64,000 nt of DNA, from IMG/VR virus record IMGVR_UViG_3300007760_001422, positions 1 to 64,000 of that record. One strand, written 5' to 3'. Shown one piece after another: positions 42,143 to 50,149 of the stretch. The first letter of the stretch is position 1; every line of letters begins with the position of its first letter. The translations under genes were made by a program, and so were the position numbers. The notes beneath the pieces were generated by a model that was given only the letters and a program-made list of their open reading frames with translations, was not told the DNA's origin and made no database searches. Source of the stretch: a virus.

Positions 42143-42673
42143 TTATTTAAAGTTCTTTGATTTACTCTTGCCAAGTGCTAGCCAGTCTTTAATAGAATCG
42201 GTTAGTCTGTCTTCCGGTGTGCCTTGCCCCACGGCCTCGACGCCCTTGAGACCTCCAATCTTATATAATTTTGTGGCCTGTACCCATGAACGAAGATTGG
42301 ACATACTTTGCACCAAAACCTCGGCATCACCTTTGGGGGTCAACGATAGCGTGTCTTTTGTGATCTTTTTATATTCACCCTTCAGGAATTTTGAAATAGA
42401 TTTAAATTTTCTTTCAACATCGTCTTCGAAGCCCCCTTCGTGAACCTCTTTCATCGGCAACTCCGAATGATAGCTTAATATCAGCTGATCTCCAGATATC
42501 CTAACACTAAAGCCATCCATAACTCTAGAGTCGATGATAGGATCACCCTCTTCTCGGCGCAAGCCTATTTTCTTCTCTTCGCCATCATAAGAGTATCTTT
42601 TGTATTGTGAGCCGTCGTACGCATTTGCTGCAGCTTGATTGATCCCTTTTATAATATCATATACGCTTGCCAT
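42143..42673 (-). CDS. Conserved hypothetical protein upstream of terminase
   Basis: 176 residues, no named domain. N-terminal helix (SVYDIIKGINQAAANAYDGS) then a beta region (DGFSVRISGDQLILSYHSEL) and a helical C-terminus. The dense spacing (five bases to TerL and one base from the next gene) indicates an operon with TerL. It could be a terminase partner. It lacks a recognisable small-terminase helix-turn-helix. Confidence 0.55.
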   Translation of the reverse strand: MASVYDIIKGINQAAANAYDGSQYKRYSYDGEEKKIGLRREEGDPIIDSRVMDGFSVRISGDQLILSYHSELPMKEVHEGGFEDDVERKFKSISKFLKGEYKKITKDTLSLTPKGDAEVLVQSMSNLRSWVQATKLYKIGGLKGVEAVGQGTPEDRLTDSIKDWLALGKSKSKNFK

Positions 42674-43069
42674 TTAATCTTGCTCCTTGTCTGGTCTCCA
42701 GCCATTTTCCCAGCGTTCTTCTCTATCTTCGACATACTGAATAAAGCAAAGATAACAGCACTCAAATTTATTCATATATACATCATCTTTCATGTCGAAA
42801 GAATAAACATCACAAACCGGACATTTTCTTTCGGTCTTCTTATTAATTAGATGCTTGCCGACGAAAAAACCGTCTTTATTAATTTTATCACACTGTTCTC
42901 TATTTTTTCGTTGTTTTTTATAAAATTCTTCTGATTGTTTAATGTGTTCTTTTTCTTTTTCTTCATCCCAATTAGACTTGGGGTTGATAATTGTCTTTTG
43001 CCCATACTTTTTAGCTATAGCTTTTTCAAGAGCAGCTATATAATTTAAATCTTTTCCCGATTTACTCAT
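42674..43069 (-). CDS. Zinc-binding conserved protein near terminase
   Basis: 131 residues. A helical basic N-terminal half leads into KTERKCPVCDVYSFDMKDD and KFECCYLCFIQYVEDREERW, so four Cys (CPVC and CYLC) likely bind zinc. The end is WENGWRPDKEQD. I recall similar proteins next to terminase in marine T4-type phages. A small-terminase or packaging-accessory role is possible from position but unproven. Overlaps the upstream ORF by eight bases. Confidence 0.6.
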   Translation of the reverse strand: MSKSGKDLNYIAALEKAIAKKYGQKTIINPKSNWDEEKEKEHIKQSEEFYKKQRKNREQCDKINKDGFFVGKHLINKKTERKCPVCDVYSFDMKDDVYMNKFECCYLCFIQYVEDREERWENGWRPDKEQD

Positions 43070-43358
43070 ATGATATTGTTTGCCATTCGCCGGCAGCCAC
43101 GATCTTCAACCGATGAGTATCCTCCTCGTAAAGCATTAGGCCATTAAGTGCACTAGTGGCAGTTGGCTTGGAAGCTGCTAGAACTCTGGGTAACATCACC
43201 CCTTTGTTACTTGATGACATCTCCAATATAGCCGATGTGTTTGGTGAGCTAATGCCTATGCCAATATTGGAGTTTCCAGCATCGACATCAATATCATCAT
43301 CTCCGGAGCCAAGTTCTACGTTGCCGTCGACAGTTAAATCATCTCCATATTGTGACAT
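43062..43358 (-). CDS. Small fibre-like structural protein
   Basis: 98 residues: repeated GDDxxVDGNVELGSGDDDID text followed by SNIGIGISSPNTSAILEMSS and a C-terminal GLMLYEEDTHRLKIVAAGEW. The style is that of trimeric fibre stalks found next to S74-type fibres elsewhere in this window. It lies between the lysis and packaging genes and could be a small spike or fibre tip. Confidence 0.55.
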   Translation of the reverse strand: MSQYGDDLTVDGNVELGSGDDDIDVDAGNSNIGIGISSPNTSAILEMSSSNKGVMLPRVLAASKPTATSALNGLMLYEEDTHRLKIVAAGEWQTISYE

Positions 43359-43376
43359 ATATATTTCTCCTTTTGC

Positions 43377-43844
43377 CTATTGCTTGGTCGCCTGATTAAC
43401 ACCATAAACCGTTATCAGTGTCAATGCAATCCCTACAACAACGCCGCCGGTAGCCCACCACGTTGAATAATCATTTGTATTCCCAGCAATTGCGGCAAGA
43501 CGCTCAATTTCATTGTTTTTGATATTGATCAACGCTTTATGTTTTGATTGTAAAGCTTGATAAGAAACCTTTTGAGTTTCTATAACCAAACCTAGTTCGG
43601 CTCTTAATTTTGCCATTTCATAATCTAATTTAAGCTGCCATTGTTTATCTGAATAATCCTTGTTCGCCAATAATTTGGCTGCAGCAACAGTATTTAATAG
43701 CACACCAGAGTATGGGGCTGGCTGCTTATACCTTAAGCCCGTTATTCTGCCTTCCGGCGGAATCATTGGCTCGTCCGCTAAAGCGATCACCGGTGTAAAA
43801 GTTATGCAAAACACCAATATTAAAGCTGTTATTTTATTCCACAT
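43377..43844 (-). CDS. Exported coiled-coil protein with C-terminal membrane anchor (spanin-like candidate)
   Basis: 155 residues. N-terminal signal peptide (KITALILVFCITFTPVIALA, predicted cut near ALA-DE). A periplasmic domain of about 95 residues, partly coiled coil (KLDYEMAKLRAELGLVIETQ), follows. A hydrophobic segment at about 128-150 (WWATGGVVVGIALTLITVYG) and a short tail end the protein. This topology would place a rod across the periplasm anchored at the inner membrane. Overlap with the i-spanin-like gene by 11 bases supports a lysis role. No sequence match to a known spanin family was recognised. Confidence 0.55.
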   Translation of the reverse strand: MWNKITALILVFCITFTPVIALADEPMIPPEGRITGLRYKQPAPYSGVLLNTVAAAKLLANKDYSDKQWQLKLDYEMAKLRAELGLVIETQKVSYQALQSKHKALINIKNNEIERLAAIAGNTNDYSTWWATGGVVVGIALTLITVYGVNQATKQ

Positions 43845-44238
43845 ATTCTAACCCATATTTATCGGCCAGCAATCTTGCTAGCTCATCTGGTTTCTCATTA
43901 TACTCTTCGACCAGTACTTTGATTTCTTTTTTCTTTTGCTTGTCCAATTCTAAACTGTCTTCTTCATATTTTTCTTCTAGTTGTTTTAAAATATTACTAT
44001 ATTTTTCTAAAATTTTATCCTTTTTTTTAATTTCTTCTTCGTGAATTTCGTTTATTGCATCAATTTGTTTTTTATAGCTTTCGGAGCGCACCTTCAAAAC
44101 ATCATGTGCTTTATCCTTTTGTCTAAATAAAAACCACAAAACAATTGTATAAATTATAACGGCCGGTGCCTTCCAGTTGTGTTTAAGCCATGTCCATGTC
44201 TTTTTAAAGCCGGTCTTGATTGTCAGCCATGTTAACAT
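43834..44238 (-). CDS. i-spanin-like protein (N-terminal membrane segment, coiled coil)
   Basis: 134 residues. An N-terminal hydrophobic segment (about 25-42, WKAPAVIIYTIVLWFLF) is followed by a strongly charged coiled coil (about 55-115, Lys/Glu-rich). This is the architecture of inner-membrane spanins (Rz type), which act after endolysin to fuse the membranes. It lies 15 bases after a small lipoprotein gene, consistent with an i-/o-spanin pair. Composition and context, not homology, support the call. Confidence 0.6.
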   Translation of the reverse strand: MLTWLTIKTGFKKTWTWLKHNWKAPAVIIYTIVLWFLFRQKDKAHDVLKVRSESYKKQIDAINEIHEEEIKKKDKILEKYSNILKQLEEKYEEDSLELDKQKKKEIKVLVEEYNEKPDELARLLADKYGLEYVE

Positions 44239-44253
44239 AATAATTTCATCCGC

Positions 44254-44673
44254 TTATTGTTTTGTGGTTTTGCTTTCCAAAATAAAATAATATACCAATT
44301 GAGAATCTTTTTCATTATTTTCTTTTTTGACCTGCTTTGCCAACCACTCTTTTCCCTCTACGGCATGTTCGCTGCTTTCGAGCCAGAGCAAATAATGCTT
44401 TACAATCAAACTAGCCGAGAGGTCGCGAATGGCCTCGGTTGCATCACTGTTGGCCATAAGCACCACCATAAGAGACTTAACCCCCAGACAATTATTGGCG
44501 CGCACAAACAATGTACGTATACCCAGCACCGGCACATCGTACCGTTCGTCGGGGTCGCATTGTTTCTTAAGACTCTCGGCTGTCAACTGTGGGTATTTTG
44601 GTGCCGGTGATGTAGTGGCACAGGCTGCTGCAAAAGGCAACAGTAGGAACATAAGCAATAATTTTTTCTTCAT
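44254..44673 (-). CDS. Lipoprotein, o-spanin-like candidate
   Basis: 139 residues from ATG 44673, chosen for its AGGAG ribosome site over an upstream in-frame ATG (44733). The N-terminus MKKKLLLMFLLLPFAAAC has a lipobox (FAAAC), so the mature protein would be acylated at Cys18. TTSPAPKYPQL forms a Pro-rich linker typical of o-spanins. It is longer than most o-spanins and has a helical C-terminal half. Its position in the lysis cluster beside the i-spanin-like gene supports the role. Confidence 0.6.
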   Translation of the reverse strand: MKKKLLLMFLLLPFAAACATTSPAPKYPQLTAESLKKQCDPDERYDVPVLGIRTLFVRANNCLGVKSLMVVLMANSDATEAIRDLSASLIVKHYLLWLESSEHAVEGKEWLAKQVKKENNEKDSQLVYYFILESKTTKQ

Positions 44674-44683
44674 TTTTTCTCCT

Positions 44684-45544
44684 TTAATGATTGTCACAAA
44701 CTTTAAGTTTTTTAAGTGCATCGGGGCCGCCAACTAGCCAATTTCGATCACAACGTCTAATACCAGTCTCATCCAGACCGGCCAATTGGCCTTTGCTTGT
44801 CCATTGCCAAACCGACCATTCACCCCAGCCGCAATTGCCATCGGGCGCATTCCTGCCCCCTTCCTTATATGGCTTTGTGTAGTCAGCTACCCAAAGAGGA
44901 TAATCGACTAGATCGCCCGGATCATTTTTTAAATAACTATACATATACCATTTGGCGGTATATATTACTGCGCGAAGGCCTGTTTCGTTTTCTAGCTCTG
45001 CTAGCCATTCCAAAGCCCATTGGCGATTAAAGTCTGGGTCACCTTTAATGCCAGCTTCCAAGTCCAGCACGGGTAGCATGTCTCCTTCTGGAATTGAACC
45101 CCCGTAGTACTTTAAAAAGTCGCGCACCTCTGACTTAATATCATTTGCGCCGCCAATATGTGGAGATGGAAAGTGATAGCCGCCGATGGGAATTCCATGT
45201 GCGCGGCACTCTTCTAGGTTTCTTTGTGCGCTTTTGTCAAAATAATTAACACCTTGGGATATTTTAGCCCAAACAAATGAAACTTTTGTTGGATCAACTT
45301 TCGCCCAACGCACATTTCCGTTCCAATGGCTAACATCAACCCCTCCGTAAATATCAATTTTTAATTCCTTGCGGGTGTTCGGGCCAACGACGCCATCCAC
45401 CAACAGGCCGGCCTTTTCTTGAAACTTCTCAACCATATTGTGGGTTTTTGGGCCAAAGTCTCCGTCGATATTTAGACCGCCAACGGCACCCTGAATTCTC
45501 TTGACTTCCTGCCCCTTATCTCCCTTTTTGTGTAACAAGCTCAT
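44684..45544 (-). CDS. Endolysin: peptidoglycan-binding domain plus GH25 muramidase
   Basis: 286 residues from ATG 45544, selected by the GAGGAG ribosome site. Residues about 8-62 form a peptidoglycan-binding domain (GDKGQEVKRIQGAVGGLNID, DGDFGPKTHNMVEKFQ). The GH25 lysozyme domain starts with YGGVDVSHWNG (about 68) and carries the conserved LDLEAG pair (Asp/Glu), WVADYTKP and VWQWTSKGQLAG. Such enzymes cut the MurNAc-GlcNAc backbone. No signal peptide is seen, so release needs a holin. It is next to an M15 peptidase. Confidence 0.92.
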   Translation of the reverse strand: MSLLHKKGDKGQEVKRIQGAVGGLNIDGDFGPKTHNMVEKFQEKAGLLVDGVVGPNTRKELKIDIYGGVDVSHWNGNVRWAKVDPTKVSFVWAKISQGVNYFDKSAQRNLEECRAHGIPIGGYHFPSPHIGGANDIKSEVRDFLKYYGGSIPEGDMLPVLDLEAGIKGDPDFNRQWALEWLAELENETGLRAVIYTAKWYMYSYLKNDPGDLVDYPLWVADYTKPYKEGGRNAPDGNCGWGEWSVWQWTSKGQLAGLDETGIRRCDRNWLVGGPDALKKLKVCDNH

Positions 45545-45545
45545 G

Positions 45546-45956
45546 TTATACTCCTCTATAGTCTTTAACGCCCTTTCCTTTCCAGCGCGCGTTCCAACCG
45601 CGTACATCATAATGTACAAAGTTTTTATAAAGCCCGAGGCCTCCCTTCTTGATTTTACCTTCTTTGATGAGGTTGGAAACAATTTTATGAAGTTCGTTGG
45701 CGCTCAAACCCTTAACAATAATGTCGGCAGCTTTTGCCTTCATATGTTGAGATTTTCTTGCGCCTCCGATCTTTCTATTGTATTTCGGACTTCTATATCC
45801 AGAAATCACATGAACTGGTTTACCTATGTGATCGCGAATAATTTGAAGGTTTTCTACTAGTTCACGAACATTGTCCATCAACTCGTCGGGTACTCGGGAA
45901 CCATCGCGACATTTAAATTCTGATTTTTTAAAGTTTTTTGAAAGAGGTACATCCAT
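45546..45956 (-). CDS. M15-family zinc peptidase (peptidoglycan endopeptidase)
   Basis: 136 residues from MDVPLSKNFKKSEF. An in-frame ATG seven codons upstream is possible. Core features: GKPVHVISGYRSPKYNRKIG, the metal ligands in SQHMKAKAADI (His, Asp) and the final His in NFVHYDVRGWNARW. The family (M15_3, like D,D-carboxypeptidase/endolysin) cleaves cross-link peptides in the wall. Together with the muramidase this gives two distinct wall-cutting activities. Starts right after a small membrane-protein stop and lies one base from the GH25 gene. Confidence 0.88.
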   Translation of the reverse strand: MDVPLSKNFKKSEFKCRDGSRVPDELMDNVRELVENLQIIRDHIGKPVHVISGYRSPKYNRKIGGARKSQHMKAKAADIIVKGLSANELHKIVSNLIKEGKIKKGGLGLYKNFVHYDVRGWNARWKGKGVKDYRGV

Positions 45957-45958
45957 AA

Positions 45959-46150
45959 TTATGCACCATGCCTCCATCTGGTGGCAATGTCCGCCAAGCC
46001 CTCTAGCCCTATATAAGCCAAACTAATTGCTACCCAGTCTGCCGATGCTAAAGGTACCGTCTCGAATAACATAAAACCGGTGGCCGTCATCCAAACCATT
46101 AGCTTCCTTGACATAAGTTTGTTCAAGGCGCTATCTAATATTTCCTTCAT
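45959..46150 (-). CDS. Small membrane protein, holin candidate 1
   Basis: 63 residues with two hydrophobic segments (about 15-32, RKLMVWMTATGFMLFETV, and 38-55, DWVAISLAYIGLEGLADI). N-terminal Lys residues and a basic end (TRWRHGA) fit a class II holin. It is placed immediately upstream of the two wall hydrolases. No family match was recognised. Confidence 0.55.
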   Translation of the reverse strand: MKEILDSALNKLMSRKLMVWMTATGFMLFETVPLASADWVAISLAYIGLEGLADIATRWRHGA

Positions 46151-46155
46151 ACGTA

Positions 46156-46386
46156 TTAGTCCTTCCTACTAAACAAAGTAAACAACAGCCCAACTGCCAC
46201 CAATCCTACAAGGCCTTGGCCGCCCAAGCTTTTTGTTACATTAACCACATTTCCCACAACATCTACTGGAAAAAATTCAACGTTTGGGCCGAATAGAAGC
46301 TGTAGTACAACAGCTAGTGCCAACAGGGCAATTGAACCTTCTGTTAACTGCTTAATCCACTCAACCACTGTCTTTAATTTATCCAT
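46156..46386 (-). CDS. Small membrane protein, holin candidate 2
   Basis: 76 residues. Two hydrophobic segments: about 15-35 (EGSIALLALAVVLQLLFGP) and 53-71 (GGQGLVGLVAVGLLFTLF), ending in a basic SRKD. An excellent AAGGAGG ribosome site precedes it. It lies five bases before the next small membrane gene, so the pair may form a holin/antiholin set. Confidence 0.6.
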   Translation of the reverse strand: MDKLKTVVEWIKQLTEGSIALLALAVVLQLLFGPNVEFFPVDVVGNVVNVTKSLGGQGLVGLVAVGLLFTLFSRKD

Positions 46387-46430
46387 AATATTTCCTCCTT
46401 GAATACTATTAATTAGTTTGTTTCTTTATT

Positions 46431-46706
46431 TTATTCATCTTCATCGGAGTCGTCATACTGCGCGCCGCCTTCGTCATAAGGGTTGTCGTCCAAGAGTGAA
46501 TCAAGGCCCCCTTCCCCAAATGAAGATTCCTTTTTTGTATAGCCATCACTTGCCCAACACTGGCCCTTTAGTATAAAACTGGGCGCCGAGATAATTTTTG
46601 CCGTATTGCTCTCGCACCTAGGGCAAGCGGGGTTTTCATCAGTATGTTTCTGGAGTTTGTCAAAGTTGTATTCACAAAACTCACAGACAAATTCATAAAT
46701 TGGCAT
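46431..46706 (-). CDS. FmdB-family zinc ribbon protein
   Basis: 91 residues from MPIYEFVCEFCEYNFDK (ATG 46706, GGAGA ribosome site); a longer reading would overlap the SbcDC gene. Four Cys (C8, C11, C28, C31) form the FmdB zinc ribbon (general form MPxYEYxCxxCxxxF). The C-terminal third is acidic (DDNPYDEGGAQYDDSDEDE). FmdB proteins are putative regulators; phage copies are common but uncharacterised. It follows the recombination gene by one base. Confidence 0.8.
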   Translation of the reverse strand: MPIYEFVCEFCEYNFDKLQKHTDENPACPRCESNTAKIISAPSFILKGQCWASDGYTKKESSFGEGGLDSLLDDNPYDEGGAQYDDSDEDE

Positions 46707-46707
46707 G

Positions 46708-49700
46708 CTATATCTCCACGTGTGCATATGCACCCTGTTTATCAATTGATATTTGCATATCAACGCAATCTTTTAAACTATCTAGGTGCGATATCAAAAG
46801 AACAATCTTAAAGTGTGTTTTAATTAGATCCAACATCCTAACAAAGCCTTCCATATTATTCTCGTCTAGAGCGGTGCCGGGCTCATCTAAAATAAATATG
46901 TTTCCTTTTGGTAGATTTGAGACAGACAACAGTGCTAGCCTTATGGCCATGGCAGCGATTGTTTTTTCTGCGCCGGAACCCAATGACAAGGGCCTAGCAT
47001 CGTGGGACGGGTGCTTGATAAACATCTTGAGTTTTTTTCCATCATCTTCAAAAAACACTTCAAAATTAACAATATTCGCTAATATTTTGGCGATTTCATT
47101 ATTAATTACCGGTAGTTTCTTTTTAATTATATCATAGGAAATACCACTAGTATGCATGCAGCGCATAAAAAGATCATATGCTGAATAAATCTCTTGAAGT
47201 TCTGACAATTCTTGCTTCTGCTCCTGCAAGTTTATTTTTTTCTGTTCTAGTGAGCCGTGCTGCTTATATAGTTCCAGCATTTCTTCTTCACACTCTTGCA
47301 ATAAGAGAGCTTGTACGTCGACTTCGGCACAAAGTTCATCTATTTCCTTTAAAATTGCCCCCTTGTTTTCAATAATTTCTTTATTTTGATAATAGTCTTC
47401 TATTTTTTCTGTTAACGCTTGAATTTCTAACTCTAAAGCATTATTTTGTATTTCCTGCTTTTCTAGCTGCAGTTTATCTGTGTTGATTTCGGTTTCTAGT
47501 TTTTCTTGTTTGCGCAAAAGCTTTTCATGTTTTTCCATGTATCGATCAAGTTTTTCTGGTTCCAATTCTGCTATTTCTTTTTCGACCTTGATGCGGCCGG
47601 CACCAAGCTTTGTACATGTGTGCTCGGTCACCTTAAGCTTGTCGATGGCAACGTATGCATCTTTAATGAATTTACAATGAGAATACTCTGACCCACAAGG
47701 CACCTCTTTAAGAAGTTCTGCCTTTTTGCTTTGATTTTTAAATTTAATTTCTTGGTTAGCAATATCGTTTATAATATTATCAAGCTGCTTTTCCTTCTCC
47801 AGAAGCAATTCCTTTTTGCCCTGCAGTTCTTCATTGTCGAATTCACTCAAAAATGCATTAATCTTTTCTAGCACTTGTTTTTTGTTGTGGTGCTTTTCTC
47901 TGAGTTTAATATTGTCAGCGATCAGGCCGGCACTAGTATTATTGCTGTTTGCAAGGCTAGATTCTAGTTCGTCAATGTTGATAATTTCTGCAGGTATCGC
48001 GTCGACTTCGCGCTCACAACTGTTAATCCTCTCTTTTGAATCATGAATTTTCACCTTAATAGCGTGACACTTGTTTGAGTGTTTTTTGGTTAATTCTTCA
48101 TTGGCTCGAAGTTCTGCGGCGGCCAGCAGTATTTCTTCATCAAACTCGCACCCTTCAAGTCTTTTTATGGCGCCCTTTACATCTGCAATATCATCTTTAG
48201 CTAGTTTATACTTTTTATCAAATATTTCTAAATCAAGAAACTTTGCTAAAATTTCTTTCCGACGCGTGGAGCCCTCGCTTATAAAATCCAAAGAGCCAAG
48301 CTGTGAGGCCATAGAAGTCAATAAAAAATCATCTAATGTACCAAAATATTTTCTTATGTGCTTGTCTGTTTCGTTTCTAGATAGACTGTTTAAACTTTGC
48401 GTCTCCCTCATAACAGGATCGTACAAACTAAAATCTACATCAGTCTTTGCCTCTAGTGTTTCTTCGCCTTTAAGTTTCTTCAGATATTTTTCTGAATGCC
48501 TGCTGATAGAATATTCTGTGTCGCCAATTGATAATTTTAATTTCCCTTGACCAAACTCTTTATTTTGGTTAATAATGTTGAGATTTTTTCTTTCACTCTT
48601 GGAAGTACTATTAAATAAAGTATACAATACACTGTCAATGATACTAGACTTACCAGAGTAATTTTTCCCAAATATTCCCACAATTCCAGAAAGTTTATTG
48701 AAATCAATTTTGTTTCCCTCGTCATAATTAAATAGGTTGTCCCACTCTAGTGTGTTCAACTTCCAATTAATATTTCTAGAGACCTCTTCATCTGATTCTA
48801 TGATCGTGTTGTATTTTCTATTTAATTTATATATACTTTCTAGCGTTTGGTCTTCGACTTGGTAGTCTTTTAAATATTCAGATATCAATTCTTCCTGTAC
48901 TGCGATGCTTCTTAAATTCTCATTAATAAGCTCGCCCGTTAGTTCATCAACATTACCGCGTTGGCCAGCCGCTCTATTAAGAAACGTTATCGATTCAGGT
49001 TTAAACCTAACTTTTGCAACATCAATTGCTTTCCTCATTTTTTCTAATGGCAAATTGTTATTCGATACCAATCTAAGACGAGCGCCATCTTGAATCTTTG
49101 TCCTGCTTGGTATGCGCCCCTTTGGGGTTAATTCTATGGTGACAAAAGGCTTGGGGTTCTTAAGCACGATGTGACGACATGTAAAAGAATCTTTATTATC
49201 AATTTCCCATAACAAAAACCCTTTATCATCTGTTTCTCCATGGTTTTGTTGAACAGTGGAGCCGGGGTATCGACAGCGACCATCATGATCTAATATTTGG
49301 TTTGTCTTGTGAATATCGCCAAGAAAAGCAAAATCATACCCTTCAAAAATTGATAAATCGTCTTCGCCGTGCTCCATAATCCACCCAAGATCTGTTCTAG
49401 AGTTCGATATAGCCCCATGATACAAAGCGATATTGATACTATCGGGATCGCTAGGATGGCACCAATTGTCGCGATCAAACACAGAAAGAACGTTAATAGT
49501 AAAGTTTTCATTTAATTTGGTTTCTCCCGAATATTTTAGAAGATGGAGTTCCGGGTGATCGAGTGCGTTAGCAATCGGAGTGAGAGCATCTTGGCGATTT
49601 GAGTTTCGTAAATTTCCATCATGATTCCCCAATATGATATATGTAGGTGCTATTGAGGCCAAATTGTTAAAAAAGTCAGAACACATTTCGACAAACTCTG

Positions 49701-49860
49701 GTGAGATTTGTGTTTTTGTGTGGGCTATATCTCCGCAATGTATGATATAATCAACCTTTTCTTCTCTCAAACTTTCATATAGTTTTTCGAAAACTTTTTT
49801 ATATTCGTAGTGATATTTTAAATTTTTAATATGGGTGTCTGCAATGTGTGCAAATTTCAT
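46708..49860 (-). CDS. Fused SbcD-SbcC (gp47-gp46, Mre11-Rad50) recombination nuclease
   Basis: 1050 residues in one frame. Residues 1 to ~330 are the Mre11/SbcD phosphoesterase: HIADTHIKN (Asp8/His10), IIHCGDIAH, ILGNHDGN, LYHGAISN and GDIHK. A linker leads to the Rad50/SbcC half: Walker A FGKNYSGKSS (about 397), a long coiled coil with CGSEYSHC (about 723) as a hook candidate, then ABC signature LSLGSGAEKT (about 957) and Walker B IFILDEPGTALDENN (about 985). T4 makes these as separate gp47 and gp46. The complex resects DNA ends for UvsX-dependent replication. The hook is CX6C rather than the usual CxxC. Confidence 0.93.
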   Translation of the reverse strand: MKFAHIADTHIKNLKYHYEYKKVFEKLYESLREEKVDYIIHCGDIAHTKTQISPEFVEMCSDFFNNLASIAPTYIILGNHDGNLRNSNRQDALTPIANALDHPELHLLKYSGETKLNENFTINVLSVFDRDNWCHPSDPDSINIALYHGAISNSRTDLGWIMEHGEDDLSIFEGYDFAFLGDIHKTNQILDHDGRCRYPGSTVQQNHGETDDKGFLLWEIDNKDSFTCRHIVLKNPKPFVTIELTPKGRIPSRTKIQDGARLRLVSNNNLPLEKMRKAIDVAKVRFKPESITFLNRAAGQRGNVDELTGELINENLRSIAVQEELISEYLKDYQVEDQTLESIYKLNRKYNTIIESDEEVSRNINWKLNTLEWDNLFNYDEGNKIDFNKLSGIVGIFGKNYSGKSSIIDSVLYTLFNSTSKSERKNLNIINQNKEFGQGKLKLSIGDTEYSISRHSEKYLKKLKGEETLEAKTDVDFSLYDPVMRETQSLNSLSRNETDKHIRKYFGTLDDFLLTSMASQLGSLDFISEGSTRRKEILAKFLDLEIFDKKYKLAKDDIADVKGAIKRLEGCEFDEEILLAAAELRANEELTKKHSNKCHAIKVKIHDSKERINSCEREVDAIPAEIINIDELESSLANSNNTSAGLIADNIKLREKHHNKKQVLEKINAFLSEFDNEELQGKKELLLEKEKQLDNIINDIANQEIKFKNQSKKAELLKEVPCGSEYSHCKFIKDAYVAIDKLKVTEHTCTKLGAGRIKVEKEIAELEPEKLDRYMEKHEKLLRKQEKLETEINTDKLQLEKQEIQNNALELEIQALTEKIEDYYQNKEIIENKGAILKEIDELCAEVDVQALLLQECEEEMLELYKQHGSLEQKKINLQEQKQELSELQEIYSAYDLFMRCMHTSGISYDIIKKKLPVINNEIAKILANIVNFEVFFEDDGKKLKMFIKHPSHDARPLSLGSGAEKTIAAMAIRLALLSVSNLPKGNIFILDEPGTALDENNMEGFVRMLDLIKTHFKIVLLISHLDSLKDCVDMQISIDKQGAYAHVEI

Positions 49861-50111
49861 AGCTTGGTATTCATCCTATGTATTCTCCAAAGACCTGCTC
49901 TCATTCTTCGGGTTGCGTCTGTTGAGCCACATACTTCAAATGCAACAAAAATATCATTCCACCGTATGTGAATATCGTCATCGCCTAGGCGCTTGTTGGT
50001 TCGAACCTCTAGAACATATCCAATTATGCTTCTATTCATCTCTTCGTCCCAACACGTAATAAGGTCACCAACTCTAAACGGGTGACTTCTTTTTTTAACA
50101 ATATAATTCAC
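49857..50111 (-). CDS. Small SH3-like protein of unknown function
   Basis: 84 residues from a GTG at 50111. FRVGDLITCWDEEM and SIIGYVLEVRTNKRLG form a small beta barrel pattern (GD..xxW...GxVxEV) as in SH3-like proteins. It overlaps the ATG of the SbcDC gene by four bases. A sigma70-type promoter (50148-50120) ends so near the GTG that little or no leader remains, and there is no ribosome site. An internal ATG (MNRSIIG) is the alternative start. Function unknown. Confidence 0.5.
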   Translation of the reverse strand: MNYIVKKRSHPFRVGDLITCWDEEMNRSIIGYVLEVRTNKRLGDDDIHIRWNDIFVAFEVCGSTDATRRMRAGLWRIHRMNTKL

Positions 50112-50119
50112 GCTATAGT

Positions 50120-50148
50120 ATTCTAGTATACATTATAACACATGTCAA
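50120..50148 (-). promoter_or_regulatory. Sigma70-type promoter upstream of the SH3-like/SbcDC genes
   Basis: TTGACA (50148-50143), 17-base spacer, TAGAAT (50125-50120): full -35 and five of six -10 matches. It lies immediately after the primase stop. The predicted start is near 50113, almost at the GTG of the next gene. It would let recombination genes be read early by host polymerase. Confidence 0.65.
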
Positions 50149-50149
50149 G

